Assembly: GCA_964034945.1 (NCBI GenBank) | Contig: OZ035960.1 | Coordinates: 103,996,933-104,060,932, forward strand | DNA: 64,000 nt | Direction of reading: 5' to 3' | Origin: Chrysopilus asiliformis | Lineage: Eukaryota; Arthropoda; Insecta; Diptera; Rhagionidae | In this document: positions 1 to 11,403 of the stretch, piece by piece | Layout: every line of letters begins with the position of its first letter | Position numbering within the stretch: the stretch's first letter is position 1 | Made by a program: the position numbers and the translations under genes | The notes under the pieces: generated by a model | The model's input: the letters and a program-made list of their open reading frames with translations, nothing else | The model's database searches: none | What the model was told of the DNA's origin: nothing

Positions 1-181
1 TTTCGCAATTTACTCCGAAACTACTCGTTTTAGTAGTCCTTTGTATGACAAAAGTTGGAGACAAAAAAGTCTCCTACATTTTTGACTTTTACTAGAACTT
101 TGTATCTCAAGCCGTTATCGACGGTATATTATTAATATATTAACGGTTTATTATTTAAAAAAAATCTGTGTTTTTCAATTA

Positions 182-1258
182 CAGTAGATATTCGGTATAG
201 TGACCCCCCAGTATAGTGAATATTCGATATAGTGAACGACCAAATTTATTACATTGATAATTCTAAATAGTGAATTGCGGTAATTTCGAGTACTCGGTGT
301 AGTGAACGGTTCAAAATTCTTGCTACAAAATGAGATAAAATGTCTGAAAGAGTGGGACAAATTTAGTTACTCTCGTATTGAAATATTTTTTCACCGTTAT
401 TTTTCCGGATCGCTGTCATTTGTTTTCCATACACGCATACACATTCTTAACGAAAACAACAGTTGGAAATATTTTTCAGGCATTGTTGAAAGTCGGTGAT
501 TGTGTTAATTATTAGTTATGGCACCTACGCAAAGAAAGCATTTATCGTTGGTTCAAAAATCTAAATTGATTGAAGAATTACAAGTGGTCTAAGTGTAAAA
601 TCAATTGCTCAGAAGTATGGAGTGGCAAAGTCACCAGTATGTGCCATTATGAACCGAAGAAAGACAATTCTTGCCGCAATTAATAAATTAGGAGCTTCAG
701 CGAGGAGAAGAACATTGAGAACCGGGGAGCTTCCTCAAATGGAGCGCAAACTTTACAACTGGATCTTGCGTCACCGTAGCAAAAATTTCTCTGTCAGTGG
801 AGAAATGATCAAAAAAAAGGCAACCCTTCTTCAAGAAAAGATTAAGGAAAATCAGAACAGATTTTATGCTAGTGCAGGATGGCTGCAAAAATTTAAATCC
901 CGGTGGGGCCTTCGTCTTCTAACAATTTCTGGGGAAAAATGCTGTCAATATTTTTCTAACATGGGCAAAGCAAAATGACGTAGAGTATGAACATATCTTG
1001 ACCCTACAGAAATTAAGGCAGAAGGTTGCCGTTACTTGGGGCAGTCGTCAGATAACGCAAACAAAATTGACACAATTCTTCAAAACGCCTTAAATTTTTG
1101 TATGTAAATAAAAAAATCAATAGATGTGTAAATAAAATATCTATTAGGACACTTTTCTATATAATTCTATAAACAAAGTAACAACTCGATATAATGGAAT
1201 GACTCCATATAGTGAACACCCTTGGTTTTATTCTGTGCACTATATCGAATAGCTACTG
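182..1258 (+). mobile_element. pogo/Tigger-type element, internally deleted
   Basis: Terminal inverted repeats of about 25 bp open CAGTAG(A/C)TATTCG(G/A)TATAGTG and are flanked on both sides by TA (180-181, 1259-1260), the target duplication of the Tc1/mariner superfamily. The ends carry several extra direct copies of TATAGTGAA (about 195-305 and 1205-1215), as subterminal binding sites would. Inside is a CENP-B-like DNA-binding region but no DDE catalytic domain: the reading frame goes almost straight from the DNA-binding region to a C-terminal tail. It sits in repeat family Z. Confidence 0.85.
518..1098 (+). pseudogene. Broken pogo/Tigger transposase, DNA-binding part only
   Basis: An ATG at 518 opens MAPTQRKHLSLVQKSKLIEE, the start of a psq-type helix-turn-helix as in pogo, Tigger and CENP-B. 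A small indel near 585 shifts the frame. The frame through 622-978 then continues with SVKSIAQKYGVAKSPVCAIM, the rest of that helix-turn-helix, followed by a second CENPB/Tc5-type DNA-binding region (ERKLYNWILRHRS ... GWLQKFKSRWG). The catalytic DD[D/E] region of about 200 residues is missing. A further short run in another frame (about 1020-1090) ends in TKLTQFFKTP, like the acidic/FF tail of pogo proteins. It is non-functional as a transposase, though a DNA-binding fragment is conceivable. Family call firm; the exact ends of the former gene are not. Confidence 0.8.
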
Positions 1259-1628
1259 TATCTCCAAAAAAACGGGTTTTTGGTGGTTTTATGTATAAGG
1301 TGTATTGAAGAGAATAATGTTTGTCATAATTTTTTCTGCTACCGTTATGCGATATTTTTTTTACCGTTATCGAGATATTAAAAATTAAAAAAAAATATTT
1401 TTGTGAATTCCTTGGAAACTAACGGTTTTTCAGAAAAACAGTTAATAGCAGAATTAAAGATATTAAAATTATCTACATATTTGCCTTTTACCATAAATCG
1501 ATATCTTTTACCGTTATCGAGATATTTCAGATTTTGTAAAACTAAAATTCATATTTTTATAGATATAAAGAAAAATTTAATTCGTCAAGTTATAGACAAT
1601 CGTAAATTGCGGAACAAGGTAGATATTG

Positions 1629-1825
1629 CACAGAGCTTCTATAGAACAGAGGTTAAAATCACACTGAGCGACAAAAATATGGCGTGAAATATGGGATTTT
1701 ATCATTAGCTCAAAAGCTTTACGAAAGCTTTTTTCTGCTTATGCTAATGATAAAGTCCCATATTTCACGCCATATTTTTTGTCGCTCAGTGTCAATTTTA
1801 ACCTCTGTTCTATAGAAGCTCTGTG
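1629..1825. mobile_element. Foldback (hairpin) element with 7-bp target duplication
   Basis: Two arms of about 80 bp (1629-1710 and 1740-1825) are near-perfect inverted copies starting CACAGAGCTTCTATAGAAC and separated by a short loop rich in AAGCTTT. GATATTG lies directly outside each end. The homologous stretch near 31350-31375 in the other family Z copy has one such site and no insertion. No open frame of interest. Confidence 0.75.
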
Positions 1826-1900
1826 GATATTGTATAAGAAAGTAAAGTGCTGTTCAAATCAGATATTTTTAAATCAAAATTAAGACGTCTATTTCATACG

Positions 1901-2365
1901 CAGGCCCAAGATAGGTTTAACAAAACCTGAAGCGGACTTACTATGACGAGCTTAAAAGGAAGGTGTCAGTTCAAAGATAATTAGCCGCTAGTCTATTAGT
2001 AGAGGCGAGTGCTCTTTGTTGTTCAGTTATTTTCCAATTGAGATGTTCGTTTTAAAAAATAAGGCTCGTTATAGTTTTATTAATTTTAGAAATAGCAGGG
2101 CAACGGGTTTCTTATTTTTCATCAAAACTTAGTGTTTTTGATTGACCTGCAAGCAGCATGACAAAACTTGCCCTGCATATGAAATAGACGAAAAATTAAA
2201 AATGTCGATTTATTATACTTTGCTTCTTGTGTCACAGCCACCCTTGTATAATAAGAATGAATTTTCAAAATTTTATTTTTACAATAAATAAATTCTTGGT
2301 AGTATTTTTTTTTTCACAAAAATGTAATCAATTTTTTAATTTGTTTTTTCTTACTATAATTTCAG
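1901..2365 (+). other. gish: gish intron 5' of the first visible exon
   Basis: No gene or repeat was recognised from 1901 to about 2300. The last 65 bases (T-rich, ending TTACTATAATTTCAG at 2365) form a good 3' splice site for the exon that follows. The preceding exon lies before the window. Confidence 0.6.
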
Positions 2366-2556
2366 TGGTGTACCGGCGGTTTCATCGGCAACTGCTGCAG
2401 GTGGCGGAGGTGCTGGAACACGTGCAGCAGGCGGATCGAGCAGCATGTATTCAGCCCGCCATTCAGTGAGCTCCTCCTCGGGGGTGCTAATGGTCGGACC
2501 AAATTTTCGTGTCGGAAAGAAAATTGGCTGTGGTAATTTCGGTGAACTGCGATTAG
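2366..2556 (+). CDS. gish: Casein kinase I gamma, exon with N-terminal linker and glycine loop
   Basis: The exon runs from the acceptor TTTCAG (ends 2365) to the donor GTAAGT at 2557. It enters with the third base of a split codon, so coding sequence exists upstream of the window. It encodes a Gly/Ala/Ser-rich stretch ([17 protein letters not shown]...), then [20 protein letters not shown], then [17 protein letters not shown], the nucleotide-binding glycine loop of CK1 gamma. It ends after one base of a Gly codon and joins the exon at 34390 in frame. An in-frame ATG at 2445 could serve as an internal start, but the open frame before it reads as protein. CK1 gamma is a membrane-bound Ser/Thr kinase; fly gilgamesh acts in Wnt, glial migration and trichome/planar polarity. 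Identification rests on the near-identity of the joined exons to the CK1 gamma kinase domain. Confidence 0.93.
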
Positions 2557-3335
2557 GTAAGTTTCATTCTTTTTGATTTATTCGCCACGATTGAGAATTT
2601 TCCCAATATTTTGGAGCTGTTGTTAAATTCGGTTATGGCCAAATGAAGAAAAATTGCTTCCTATTAATTTATTTGGGAAATGTGTGACATTAATTAGATT
2701 ACTTTTGTTCATTAGCACATGAAGGACTTTCCTTTAGGGGTTTCCTATCGTCATAATGTTTTCCCTCCGATCGACATAAATTCCCATACACAGACTATCT
2801 ACGCAGGAAAAAAAAACGGAAAAAAATAAAACTCAAATACACGATGGTGTTTTTTCTTAATTATATATTTTAGCCCAATTTTTGTGTATGCCGGGGTGTG
2901 GTTGGTAGTAACCTAACACTATTATATGTACGTACTTTGTAGTTGATGATAAATTCTGTATACTAGATAAGAGCTTCTTTCCCTCTCACGCCGCAGTGCT
3001 AATTTACTTTTGTTGATTATGTCACAAGATTTCTGTCATAGAGACAGATAAGATATGAGCCAATGGCGAGTAAATAATGAAATAGGAATAACAATTTGCG
3101 ATAACAATTTACAGTTGTACGTTTAAAATAAATGTTGTCGTTAAACATAAAATTACTTTGCACTTGATAAAATGTAGTACAAAGATTGATAACCAAACAC
3201 AATTTATTGGGTCTGCCACTTAAATTTTCTTTTAGTTTGGCCCGTTTTTCTTTCTTAGAAATTTTTGTAAATGCGGAAAGTTACTAAAGTTTTTCTTATG
3301 ACGTAAAGTCAGCAAGGACAAAAACGACTAATGGC

Positions 3336-3396
3336 GGGTTTCACGAAAGTTTTCGGAGTTAGCGGGCGAATTTGAACCTAAAGTTTCGTGAAACCC
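3336..3396. repeat. Small inverted repeat
   Basis: GGGTTTCACGAAAGTTT at the left and AAAGTTTCGTGAAACCC at the right are inverted copies around a ~27-bp spacer. Probably the remnant of a short foldback element; no duplication of the target could be read. Confidence 0.5.
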
Positions 3397-3477
3397 ATAC
3401 AAAAAGTTGATCATAAACCGACGCTTTCATAAACCGAGGCTATACCGTATAACTTGTTTCACAAATTTTCATTTCTT

Positions 3478-4090
3478 CGTATACCCTATCTGATATATCA
3501 TATAGCAGTATATTAGATTTGGTATACCATATTTTACGCATCGAACCAATCTTCGGACACAAAAATGAACTACACCACGGTGTTTGGAATGACAAAAGAT
3601 TTTAATTTCGCCTGTCTGTCCATCTGTTCGTCCGTCTATCTGTTTGTCTGTCCGTCCGTCCGTCTGTCCGTCTGTCTTTCTGTCTGTCCGTCTGTCCGTC
3701 TGTCTTTCTGTCTGTCCGTCTGTCCGTCTGTCCGTCTGTCCGTCCGTCTGTCCGTCCGTCTGTCCGTCCGTTTGTCCGTCCGTCTGTCCGTCTGTCTGTC
3801 CGTCTGTCTGTCCGTCCGTCCGTCTGTCCGTCCGTCTGTCTGTCTGCCCGTCTGTCCGTCTGTCCGTCTGTCCGTCTGTGCGTCTGTCCGTCCGTCTGTC
3901 CTTCTGTCCGTCCGTCTGTCTGTCCGTCTGTCTGTCTGTCCGTTTGTCGGTCTGTCTGTCCCCCTGTCTGTCCCTCCGTCCGACTATCTGTATATCAGTC
4001 TGTCTGCCTGTCTGGCCATCCGTTCGTTCATCCGTGAACACCATAACTTTCGAAAGGATTGAGCTAGAAACTTGAATTTTTTTAGTTTCG
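3478..4090 (+). mobile_element. (GTCY)n element, copy A, with long tetranucleotide array
   Basis: The left module (TATATCATATAGCAGTATA ... GGACACAAAAATGAACTACAC ... GACAAAAGATTTTAATTTC), a central GTCC/GTCT array of about 425 bp (3611-4035) and the start of the right module (GAACACCATAACTTTCGAA, AGGATTGAGCTAGAAACTTG) follow the plan of the other copies at 9190, 11404, 19060, 21725 and 27380. The array is open in several frames on both strands, giving Ser/Val/Cys/Pro or Asp/Gly/Gln/Thr/Arg repeats with no protein meaning. The right module is cut short near 4090. Confidence 0.8.
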
Positions 4091-4435
4091 TTTATCGTAC
4101 ACGGTTAAAGTTATGGGACTACCTTTTAATCCCACTGCTGGAATTCGATATTTTTTAATTTTTTTTCTATTAAACAGAGCAACTACGCTATAATCATAGT
4201 CAATGAAAGTCAATGGTTTTTCTAAAAAAAAAAAACAGAAAATCTTCAACAAGTGTGTTTTAAATAAAATTCTTGAAAAATCCTTAGCACATTAGACATC
4301 GACAGGAGTTCACCAATTTTTCTGATTTTATTACTTTCCTCTACTGTAAGTATTGTATTCATGATGGACTCGAGAACGGGGCCAGATAGAAAATTTCTGA
4401 GAAGTTTGAACGCCGTTTCAGACAAAATTATGGGG

Positions 4436-4620
4436 ATGTCCGTGCATCTGTTTGTCGGTCTGTCGGTCGCTCTGTCTGCCGGTCGGTTGGTCTGTTTGTC
4501 TGTCGATCTGTCTGTGGGTTTGTCTGCCGGTATGTCCGCTTTGCCACCGCTTGGCCCAGTGAAAAACGTTGGGCTAGAACGCGTTGAGCTAGCGTTGTTT
4601 TCTATCAACTTTTGAAAAAG
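4436..4620 (+). repeat. Degenerate GTCY array with worn flank
   Basis: Imperfect GTCY units run from about 4439 to 4545 and are followed by GGGCTAGAACGCGTTGAGCT, a worn form of the flank seen in the (GTCY)n elements. Probably an old fragment of the same or a related family. Confidence 0.55.
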
Positions 4621-4733
4621 TAACGGTAGCTATAATGGGTATCTACCATACATTTTCTTTAAAAAAAAATACCGTTTTTTAAATTCCTCCAAAAATGTAT
4701 GTCGAAAACTGCGCTTTTATGAAAAAATTCATA

Positions 4734-5297
4734 CAGGGTGGACCAGAATAGACGCGGGGGTTTGAATTCTTTATAAATTTTTTATTTTAGCGAAACCTAT
4801 AATTTTTTTTTTCAAATACATGTAGTTGATTGATGGGGAATATTTTTGGTCTAAACATGGAAAATTATATCCCGCAAGTGGTGGCCATTTTCTGCTTCGC
4901 AAATCCGTGCTCTTTCCAAGACATTTTCCATAACCTTTCGTGTTATGGCCTCGATTTCACTGCGAATGTTGGTTTTCAATTGGCTGATGGTTGTTGGCTT
5001 GTTGACGTACACCTTTTCTTTCAAATATCCCCAAAGGAAACAATCTGGAGTCGTTAGATCAGGTGAACGCGGAGGCCAATTGAAATCGCTTCTTTTCGAA
5101 ATAATGCGTCCGCCAAACATGTCCCGTAAAAGAGCCATTGAGCCCACCGCCCACCGGTTCGTTGTTCTATTGTGTACAGGTCCAATTTAAATTGCCCAAG
5201 TCTTCTTAACAAAATGCTGAAACAAAATAAAAAAAAATAAAAATAAAAAAAAAGTTATAAAGACTTCAAACCCCTGCGTCTATTCTGGCCCACCCTG
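4734..5297 (-). mobile_element. Tc1/mariner-superfamily deletion derivative
   Basis: Terminal inverted repeats CAGGGTGGACCAGAATAGAC and CAGGGTGGGCCAGAATAGAC continue for about 33 bp to GGGTTTGAA. TA flanks both ends (4732-4733 and 5298-5299). The 564-bp element keeps only the 3' part of a transposase gene on the minus strand. Confidence 0.88.
4851..5186 (-). pseudogene. C-terminal remnant of a Tc1/mariner-type transposase
   Basis: The minus-strand frame encodes GPVHNRTTNRWAVGSMALLR, DMFGGRIISKRSDFNWPPRS, PDLTTPDCFLWGYLKEKVY and a C-terminus that stops at 4851. WPPRSPDLT.PD.FLWGYLK is the block around the third catalytic acidic residue in many insect Tc1/mariner relatives, and MALLRDMFGGRIIS immediately upstream is typical of the same proteins. 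The N-terminal DNA-binding part and the first two catalytic acidic residues are absent because the element is internally deleted. It is not functional. Confidence 0.82.
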
Positions 5298-6965
5298 TAT
5301 AACCAGATTCAACAGAAATAAAATTTCCTGCATTTTTTCCTTAAAGGTTTCCACGTTTCTTTAGTGATTCTCGAGATATTTGAAAAAAAAATATTTTTTT
5401 TTACAAAAATATATTTTTTTGAAACTAAATATTGTAGAGGAAAGTTTTGTGTTGATCACAACTGATATTTTTTTTTAAATCGCAACATTGTTCTGTCAAA
5501 AAGAAAATGATTTTATCTACAATTTAAATAATTTAGTTTTTATTTATGAAAGAAAATCTCCTTATCACATCACATAATAAACATGTGTATGATTTCGTCT
5601 TCATATATAAATTTTTCCTCAATTTAATATTTAATTTTTGTGTTGTTATACTTAGCAATTGATAGCCCAAGCATTTCAACATGTCGTCTAGCGCTAGTAA
5701 AACTTCTCAATCTTACGCGACCTTTCATTTCTTCAATAATCTTCTCAATTGATAAAAGTCTATTTTCTCCGTCGACATGGCATGGTGGTATTACGAGAGA
5801 ATGTTTATTTTTGGACGTTTAGATTTTGTTGTTCCGGCATCTCGGCATCTCGGCATCACCAATTCAACGTCCAACACCTTCATTTACTTCACATGTGATG
5901 AGATGCGAGCCTAGGGTACGCGAAGAGCTAGTGGGGCTGCCTGATGATAGCTGGCGGATTGCCGTGTGCTCAATTTTTTTTTCTTGTGTGTTTTTTTTTT
6001 TTTGGGGAAGATTGATGGTGGTGGCCCAGTGAAAAACGTTGGCACACTCTCAAGTTGAAAGAGTCAGAGGCGAAGGCCGTTTCCCAAGAATAGAAGAAGG
6101 AAGCAAGGGCGGTACGCGTGTAGTAATATTTTTTTTGGGTGACTATTCGTACTACGCGATTCTCATACATGTGTCTGTGGATACTTTCCGACATTTAACT
6201 TTTATTAGAGATGAAATTTTGCACTAGTATTACGTATGCGGTTTGTTTACCTATGGCTGACTCGCCGCGATGTAAACAAAGTTATGCGTATTGTTGATGT
6301 TTTCATTAAAAAAAAATTCGCCCAATTTTTCATTGCCTTGAAAAAGATGCGTAGTTTCAGTAATTACAGTACAATTTTCAATACAAAGTGCTATGTCTAT
6401 ATTTGTGTCATACTTGGTTACATTTTGTGTGTAATTCGAAAATTGCTGTTGCGCTACGCGTGTAATAAAATTATTAATAATTTCACTTAGCATCACCGAT
6501 GAAGAATCACACGGTTAAAAATAAAATCTTGATCCGGTCACCCACTGAACTGGTAGCGACTATCTACCCTCCTCGTGTGTACCTACCTTCTAACATCTAC
6601 TCTATCGTTAGTTTTTTTTTGTTCTTCTAAACATATATTTTAAGATTACTGCTTATTTATAGAGTCAAGAACTTTTGATGGTTTTCATCCCGAGTTGACC
6701 GTGTTTGTCTTGGAATTCTGCCGAAGTAATATGTTGTGTCTTAACTTTGTGAATAGTGCTGAGATTAATTTGTTGTTTTCAACACAGTTGATGACTTTGA
6801 CACTTTTCTAGATTTGCTCTCAATTCTACTTCAAAGTTATAGATCAAAATTTGAATGACAGATGTTTACTTTTTTGATGATTGTGATGATTAGGAAATTT
6901 TCTATAATTTTATGATTTTTTAAATATGAAATAAAGAAATTTGCTGAATCAATGGAAAACTGCAT

Positions 6966-7345
6966 TTTACACGGCAAAAAATCCTTATAGGAAACATTCC
7001 TATAAAACATGGGAAAAAACCACTTTTTTTGTATTGGCAAAGATTGGCTGCTATGCAGTGCTTTACTCCATTCCAAAAGTATTCCATAAAGGCTTCCATA
7101 AATATTGGAACCAGTCTTAGTTTTCGCAAAATCATTACTATGTATATAGGGCTGAGAGAAAAATGGACATATTCCAACAAAAGTAGCATCCGTTCCTAGT
7201 TTTTACTGGAGATATTCCTATACCGAGGCGGAAACAATGCTATATTATGTTCTGAAATCGATCCCATTGTTTTTAGATTATATTGGACCAATATTATATT
7301 GGACTCAGTTCTACAAAAAAAATTGGAACGAATCCTAGGTGTTGG
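6966..7345 (+). repeat. Dispersed repeat, sister of 44028-44345
   Basis: Matches the opposite strand of 44028-44345 throughout: CGG(C)AAAAAATCC..ATAGGAAACRTTCC, ATTTATGGAAGCC, ATTACTATGTATATA, GGACATATTCCAACAAAAGT, ACAATGCTATATTATG and TTGGAACGAAT. It carries no coding sequence. Repeated TTCC/GGAA blocks suggest a non-autonomous element with degenerate inverted ends. Confidence 0.7.
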
Positions 7346-7437
7346 GGGACTCATCCCAAGTAGCAATTTTAGTTGCCGGTCCTGGTCTATCGTAATTGTA
7401 AACTAAATGTGGTTGAAGGAACATTGCAACTATAATC

Positions 7438-7533
7438 TTACCGTTTAGTAGCATTATAGATTATAGTCACAGCGTTGCAATGAAGGAACATTGCAACGCT
7501 GTGACTATAATCTATAATGCTACTAAACGGTAA
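7438..7533. repeat. Perfect 44-bp inverted repeat hairpin
   Basis: TTACCGTTTAGTAGCATTAT... (7438-7481) and its exact inverse (7490-7533) surround the 8-bp loop GAAGGAAC. Just upstream, 7414-7442 holds a shortened direct copy (GAAGGAACATTGCAAC, TATAATCTTACCG), as if the hairpin grew from a local template switch. A cruciform or a snapback replication error is the likely origin. Confidence 0.85.
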
Positions 7534-9189
7534 TATTTTGACTTGTTTGAAACGTGGAAAATGGCACTCCACGCGTATCCCAACTCTATGGTCCCAACAG
7601 TGGCTTCAAAGTAGAAACAGAGTCCCATTAGAAATACCCAACATCCTGAAATTTTTCAACTTATTCCTTCACGGTATTTTTTCTCTAGACTCTCTCGTGC
7701 AGCTGCACGCGCGCACGACTTCTTCCTTGAGCCTCCCCATTTTCGTACAGTAAAGTTTAGGAATTCCTTGATTCCGCGAACAACAAGACTTTAGAATGAC
7801 TTACCATCCAATGTGTTCCCCCCGGACAGCTCAAGGAGAACATAAACCTTCCGTTCTTCTGACCATCCTGAGTTGTTCTTCGGCATAAAAGGGGCTTCCC
7901 CTAAGCTCTGGCTGGAACTATAATAAAAAATAAATAAATAAAAGTCCTTAACACAAGGTTTCGCAACGCTCAAACCATTTCATTTGGATACTACAATGTA
8001 ACCAAACTGATGGTTTTTTAAAGGTGGCAAAAGCGTTCCGAAAAGCATGTTTTGGGTACCGTATAGCAACAAATTCTAACCCTTAATTTAGCTACTCGGC
8101 AAACAACTCCTAGTAGAACTACAAAGTTTTTTTTACATAACTTGAACATATTCCTGTTTCGCACTGGAAGCATTCTTTCCCGCTCATCCTGTTAGCAGTT
8201 TTCATGCACGAATTCGTGATATGAAAACTCCTGGAAATATTCATCCCCAAAAGTAAGAAACTTTGTCTTTGTATAAAATCTCGGAGTTAGTCATTTAAGG
8301 AGATTGTTACGATTTTAATTTAAATGAACTGAATTCCCTTGCGTCTTCATTTGATATTCGGCATCTGAAAACGGCTGTAAACAGCAGCCCGTCGCCGAGT
8401 GACTCATCATCTTGTGACACCGAGAGGTATTCACATTTTTTTTCCTTATGACTTTACCTGTGCGTCGGTTGGTTGTCTTTCCCCACTGGTTGTGATTCCA
8501 ATGCATATTTCTATGTTATTCTGTAAAAAAAAGAGGTGATGTGACTAACACATAACACTTGAATGGCGAATAGGTGTACGTTTTCTAGCGACACAGTCAT
8601 GAAAAATCTAGAAATATAGAAAATTCAACAGGTGATGTGAGAGTTTTTGGGCATCTAGGAATGAGATGGCAGTAAGTTGCTTGTTGAATAACGTCAACTT
8701 TTTGAGAAGTTTTCAACGTTTAACACAGCGTGAATTCTCAATTGTACTCTCAGATATAGTGTCTCGTATCATAATATGAATTGCAATAGCAACAAAAGAA
8801 ATGGCTGTTGATTTAATGTAGATACAAACGTATTTACTTACGTGAACTGAAAACCAGATTTTTTTTTCTTTGCAAAAATGGGTTGAATAGCATAATAAAA
8901 GCGAGAAGTCAACTTACCGCTAAAAACCCGTCAAGCAGCCCCCGGCCTAGAATTTAGTTGAAATGAGGTGAAAAATCATCAAAAGCCGACGAATAAAAGA
9001 TTCATAATGATCACCTTTTTTTTGTTTAAATTTTTTCTTCTTGCTTTATATATTTTTATATGGAACTTTGTTGAAAAATTTGGGTTGCCACCAATTTACT
9101 GAACTAGAAAACCCCTACAGATGAGTATGATTGGCATTTCCTTAATTATTTTAGAGGAAATTTAAATTTTTGTAACACTCCGATTTTTG

Positions 9190-10060
9190 TAACACATGGT
9201 AATCATATAGTAGTATATAAGATTTAGTATACCGTTTTTAACGCTTCGGACCCATCATCGGACACAAAAATGACCTACACCAGAGTGTTTGGAGTGACAA
9301 AAGATTTGATAGACTGTGTTTACATTAAGACTCACTTTGAGGCAGCACGTCATTCGTGATGGTGAGGGACGTAGTGGGGAGGGAAACCAAAAAGAGCGAA
9401 CGAAGTTTAGATTCACTTAAAATTATCGGTCGCAAGCCGGTTTTTGAGTCTGGTCGTTGAAACCTGTCGTTTAGTTTTGCTGATGAAACCGGTTTATGAA
9501 TCCAGATAAAGCGAACCGTGTGCACACGGCAGAAAAATGAGGAAAGACGTGCCGCCTCAAAGTGAATCCCAATGTAAACACACTCATTTTCGTTTGTTCG
9601 TCCGCCTGTCTGTTCGTAAACACACTAACTTTCGAAAGAATTGAGCTAGAGACTTCAAATTTTGTACAGTTGCGATTCTCGTAAAAAACACGAGCAAAAT
9701 CGGACCATTCCGCCCTCCATACGAACGAAAAAGTTTTATTTTTTGCAATTTAATCGAAAACTGTTAGTTATAGTGTCTGATTTTACATAACTCTTCCATG
9801 CATCAAAATTCATTCGGACCACCCCTCCCCTCTTTCGTACAAATGAAACGTTTTTTTACGATTTTATCGAAAACAGTGAGTGGTATTGAAAAATTTATAG
9901 AGGCAAAATGTGTTTAGAATATGATTTTACATAACCATGCCATACATCAAAATTCCATCGCACACCTCGTTTCCCTCTCGCATACAAATGGATTTTTTAA
10001 AAATCAAAATTGGGACTGGGGGAGGGTAAGTAGATGAGGTCGTATGTGACACCGTGGTTT
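9190..10060 (+). mobile_element. (GTCY)n element, copy B, with a MITE inside
   Basis: The left module (ATCATATAGTAGTATATAAGA ... GGACACAAAAATGACCTACAC), a short central GTCY stretch (9596-9618) and the right modules (CTTTCGAAAGAATTGAGCTAG; two rounds of 'ACATAACY..CATACATCAAAATYC...CCC' sequence) are present. An inverted-repeat element (9316-9582) interrupts the left module exactly at the array border. Confidence 0.75.
9316..9582. mobile_element. MITE inside copy B
   Basis: Ends TGTGTTTACATTAAGACTCA and TGTGTTTACATTGGGATTCA (right end read on the other strand) continue CTTTGAGGC(A/G)GCACGTC, about 37 bp in all. The inside has no meaningful frame. The target duplication is not clear. Confidence 0.75.
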
Positions 10061-10129
10061 CAAGGGATTAAATGAGCTTTCATAGTACGTTTCTGCTCCG
10101 CTATCGCACCTACAGTTTCGCATGTGTTT

Positions 10130-10436
10130 CGAACCATAGATTGATTTGGGACCATAGATTGATTGTAATTTGGGACCATAGATTGATATCTAGAATTTGC
10201 GGTGTTAATCTACCAACGGAATCGACTGTACACTAGTGTAGATGGCGCTTGCACCAAGTTATCACCAGGGACGTAGCTATAGCTAAAACTGTGCAGACTT
10301 TAAATTTTGGGCCCACTTACAGACTTTCAATTTTGGGCCCACTTACATTTTTTAAATTTTGGGCCCACTTACATTTTTTAAATTTTGGGCCCACTTACAT
10401 TTTTTAAATTTTGGGCCCACTTACATTTTTTGAGAT
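10130..10436 (+). repeat. Short tandem repeats (18-bp and 26-bp units)
   Basis: About three units containing GGACCATAGATTGATT lie at 10133-10190. About five units of a 26-bp sequence (GGGCCCACTTACATTTTTTA plus AATTTT) lie at 10293-10436; the last four are almost identical, indicating recent expansion. A worn array of CTTTACAAATGTYG-like units follows to about 10910. Confidence 0.75.
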
Positions 10437-11403
10437 GTTATGAGATATGCATATAAAAAGTCTTTCATCTGCAAGCTGACTGAAAATTTGGACATTTTTG
10501 AAAAAATGGAATTTGAAATCACACTTTTTTGGTAGTAAAAAAAAACGTTTTGAAAGTGTTTTTAAAGAAATTTTTTGTATTTTGCGCATGAGTAACTGCA
10601 AATCATTCTCGTTTATGTGTTTAGCAGCACCTTAAAAATGTTGACATTAGATGTATGTTAAACCCTACAAAGGTTTGATTTCTGTTCCAAGGCTATAAAA
10701 TCGCTATTTATGTGCAACCAAACTTTACAAATGTCGCGATTTTCTTCTGATAGGTAACTATAAATGTCGTAATTTACATTTATAGCACCTTACAAATATT
10801 TTCAGATACCATTAATGACAAAACCTTTAGAAATGTCCATATTCGATGTTGATTAGCAACCAAACCTTGCAAAAGTTGCTGTCGAATCTGTAGAAAAGCC
10901 CCACAAACGTCAAGAAACACAAAAAATGTGTAGATTTTGAATCAAATTGCTGGCAAATCTGAAGTTTTGACATTCAATTCCATCTCGGAAAGGAATACAA
11001 AAAGAACAATACATGATTTTACTTGTAAAAAAATTAAACCAATTTTAAAATTTCTCAAAAAACAATATGAGTCAACATTCTGTGAATTTTAGTTAATGTG
11101 CTCTAATCAAAAAATTAACTGTAACTAATGCGATAATCTTAAAATCCACTTCATCAACATTCTTCCTGGTTTTATTTGTTCCATGGGATGATTACCTGCC
11201 CACATACCCCCTTATCAACGCCACACCATCAGCCCATTTGTTAGGTTAGGTTCAATTCTACCCGGGGGAAAAAAACATAAGATTACCTCTGATCAGCGGA
11301 TGCAATGAAGAAAGACACGTTCAGACATGCACGAATCGAACCTGTTTGCCTATCTTCGACCGCAAATTGGTTACGTTTGGATATCGTCGCGCAGGTCTAC
11401 CTT

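Larger units (their letters stand above)
1..1900 (+). repeat. Dispersed repeat (family Z), interrupted by two insertions
   Basis: Positions 1-181, 1261-1628 and 1826-1880 read as one element that matches 30840-31400 piece by piece: the CGCAATTTACTCCGAAA-like opening, TGACAAAAGTTGGAGACA, ATCTCAA(G/A)CCGTTATCGAC, CCGTTATCGAGATATT and AAGTGCTGTTCA. The related copy at 30840-31400 lacks both the transposon at 182-1258 and the hairpin at 1629-1825, so it acts as an empty site for both. No coding potential was seen. Fragments also occur near 18835-18975 and 44525-44790. Confidence 0.75.

Noticed and set aside
2227..2469. 80-codon frame overlapping the first gish exon
   Set aside because: Another frame of the exon; the true frame is fixed by the glycine loop and by junction with 34390.
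3469..4075. Long open frames on both strands across the GTCC/GTCT array
   Set aside because: A tetranucleotide repeat without stops is open in several frames at once; the products are pure repeats (Ser-Val-Cys-Pro or Thr-Asp-Gly-Gln) inside a transposable element.
10293..10436. CRISPR-like regular repeats
   Set aside because: The units abut with no unique spacers, in a eukaryotic intron; it is an ordinary tandem repeat.
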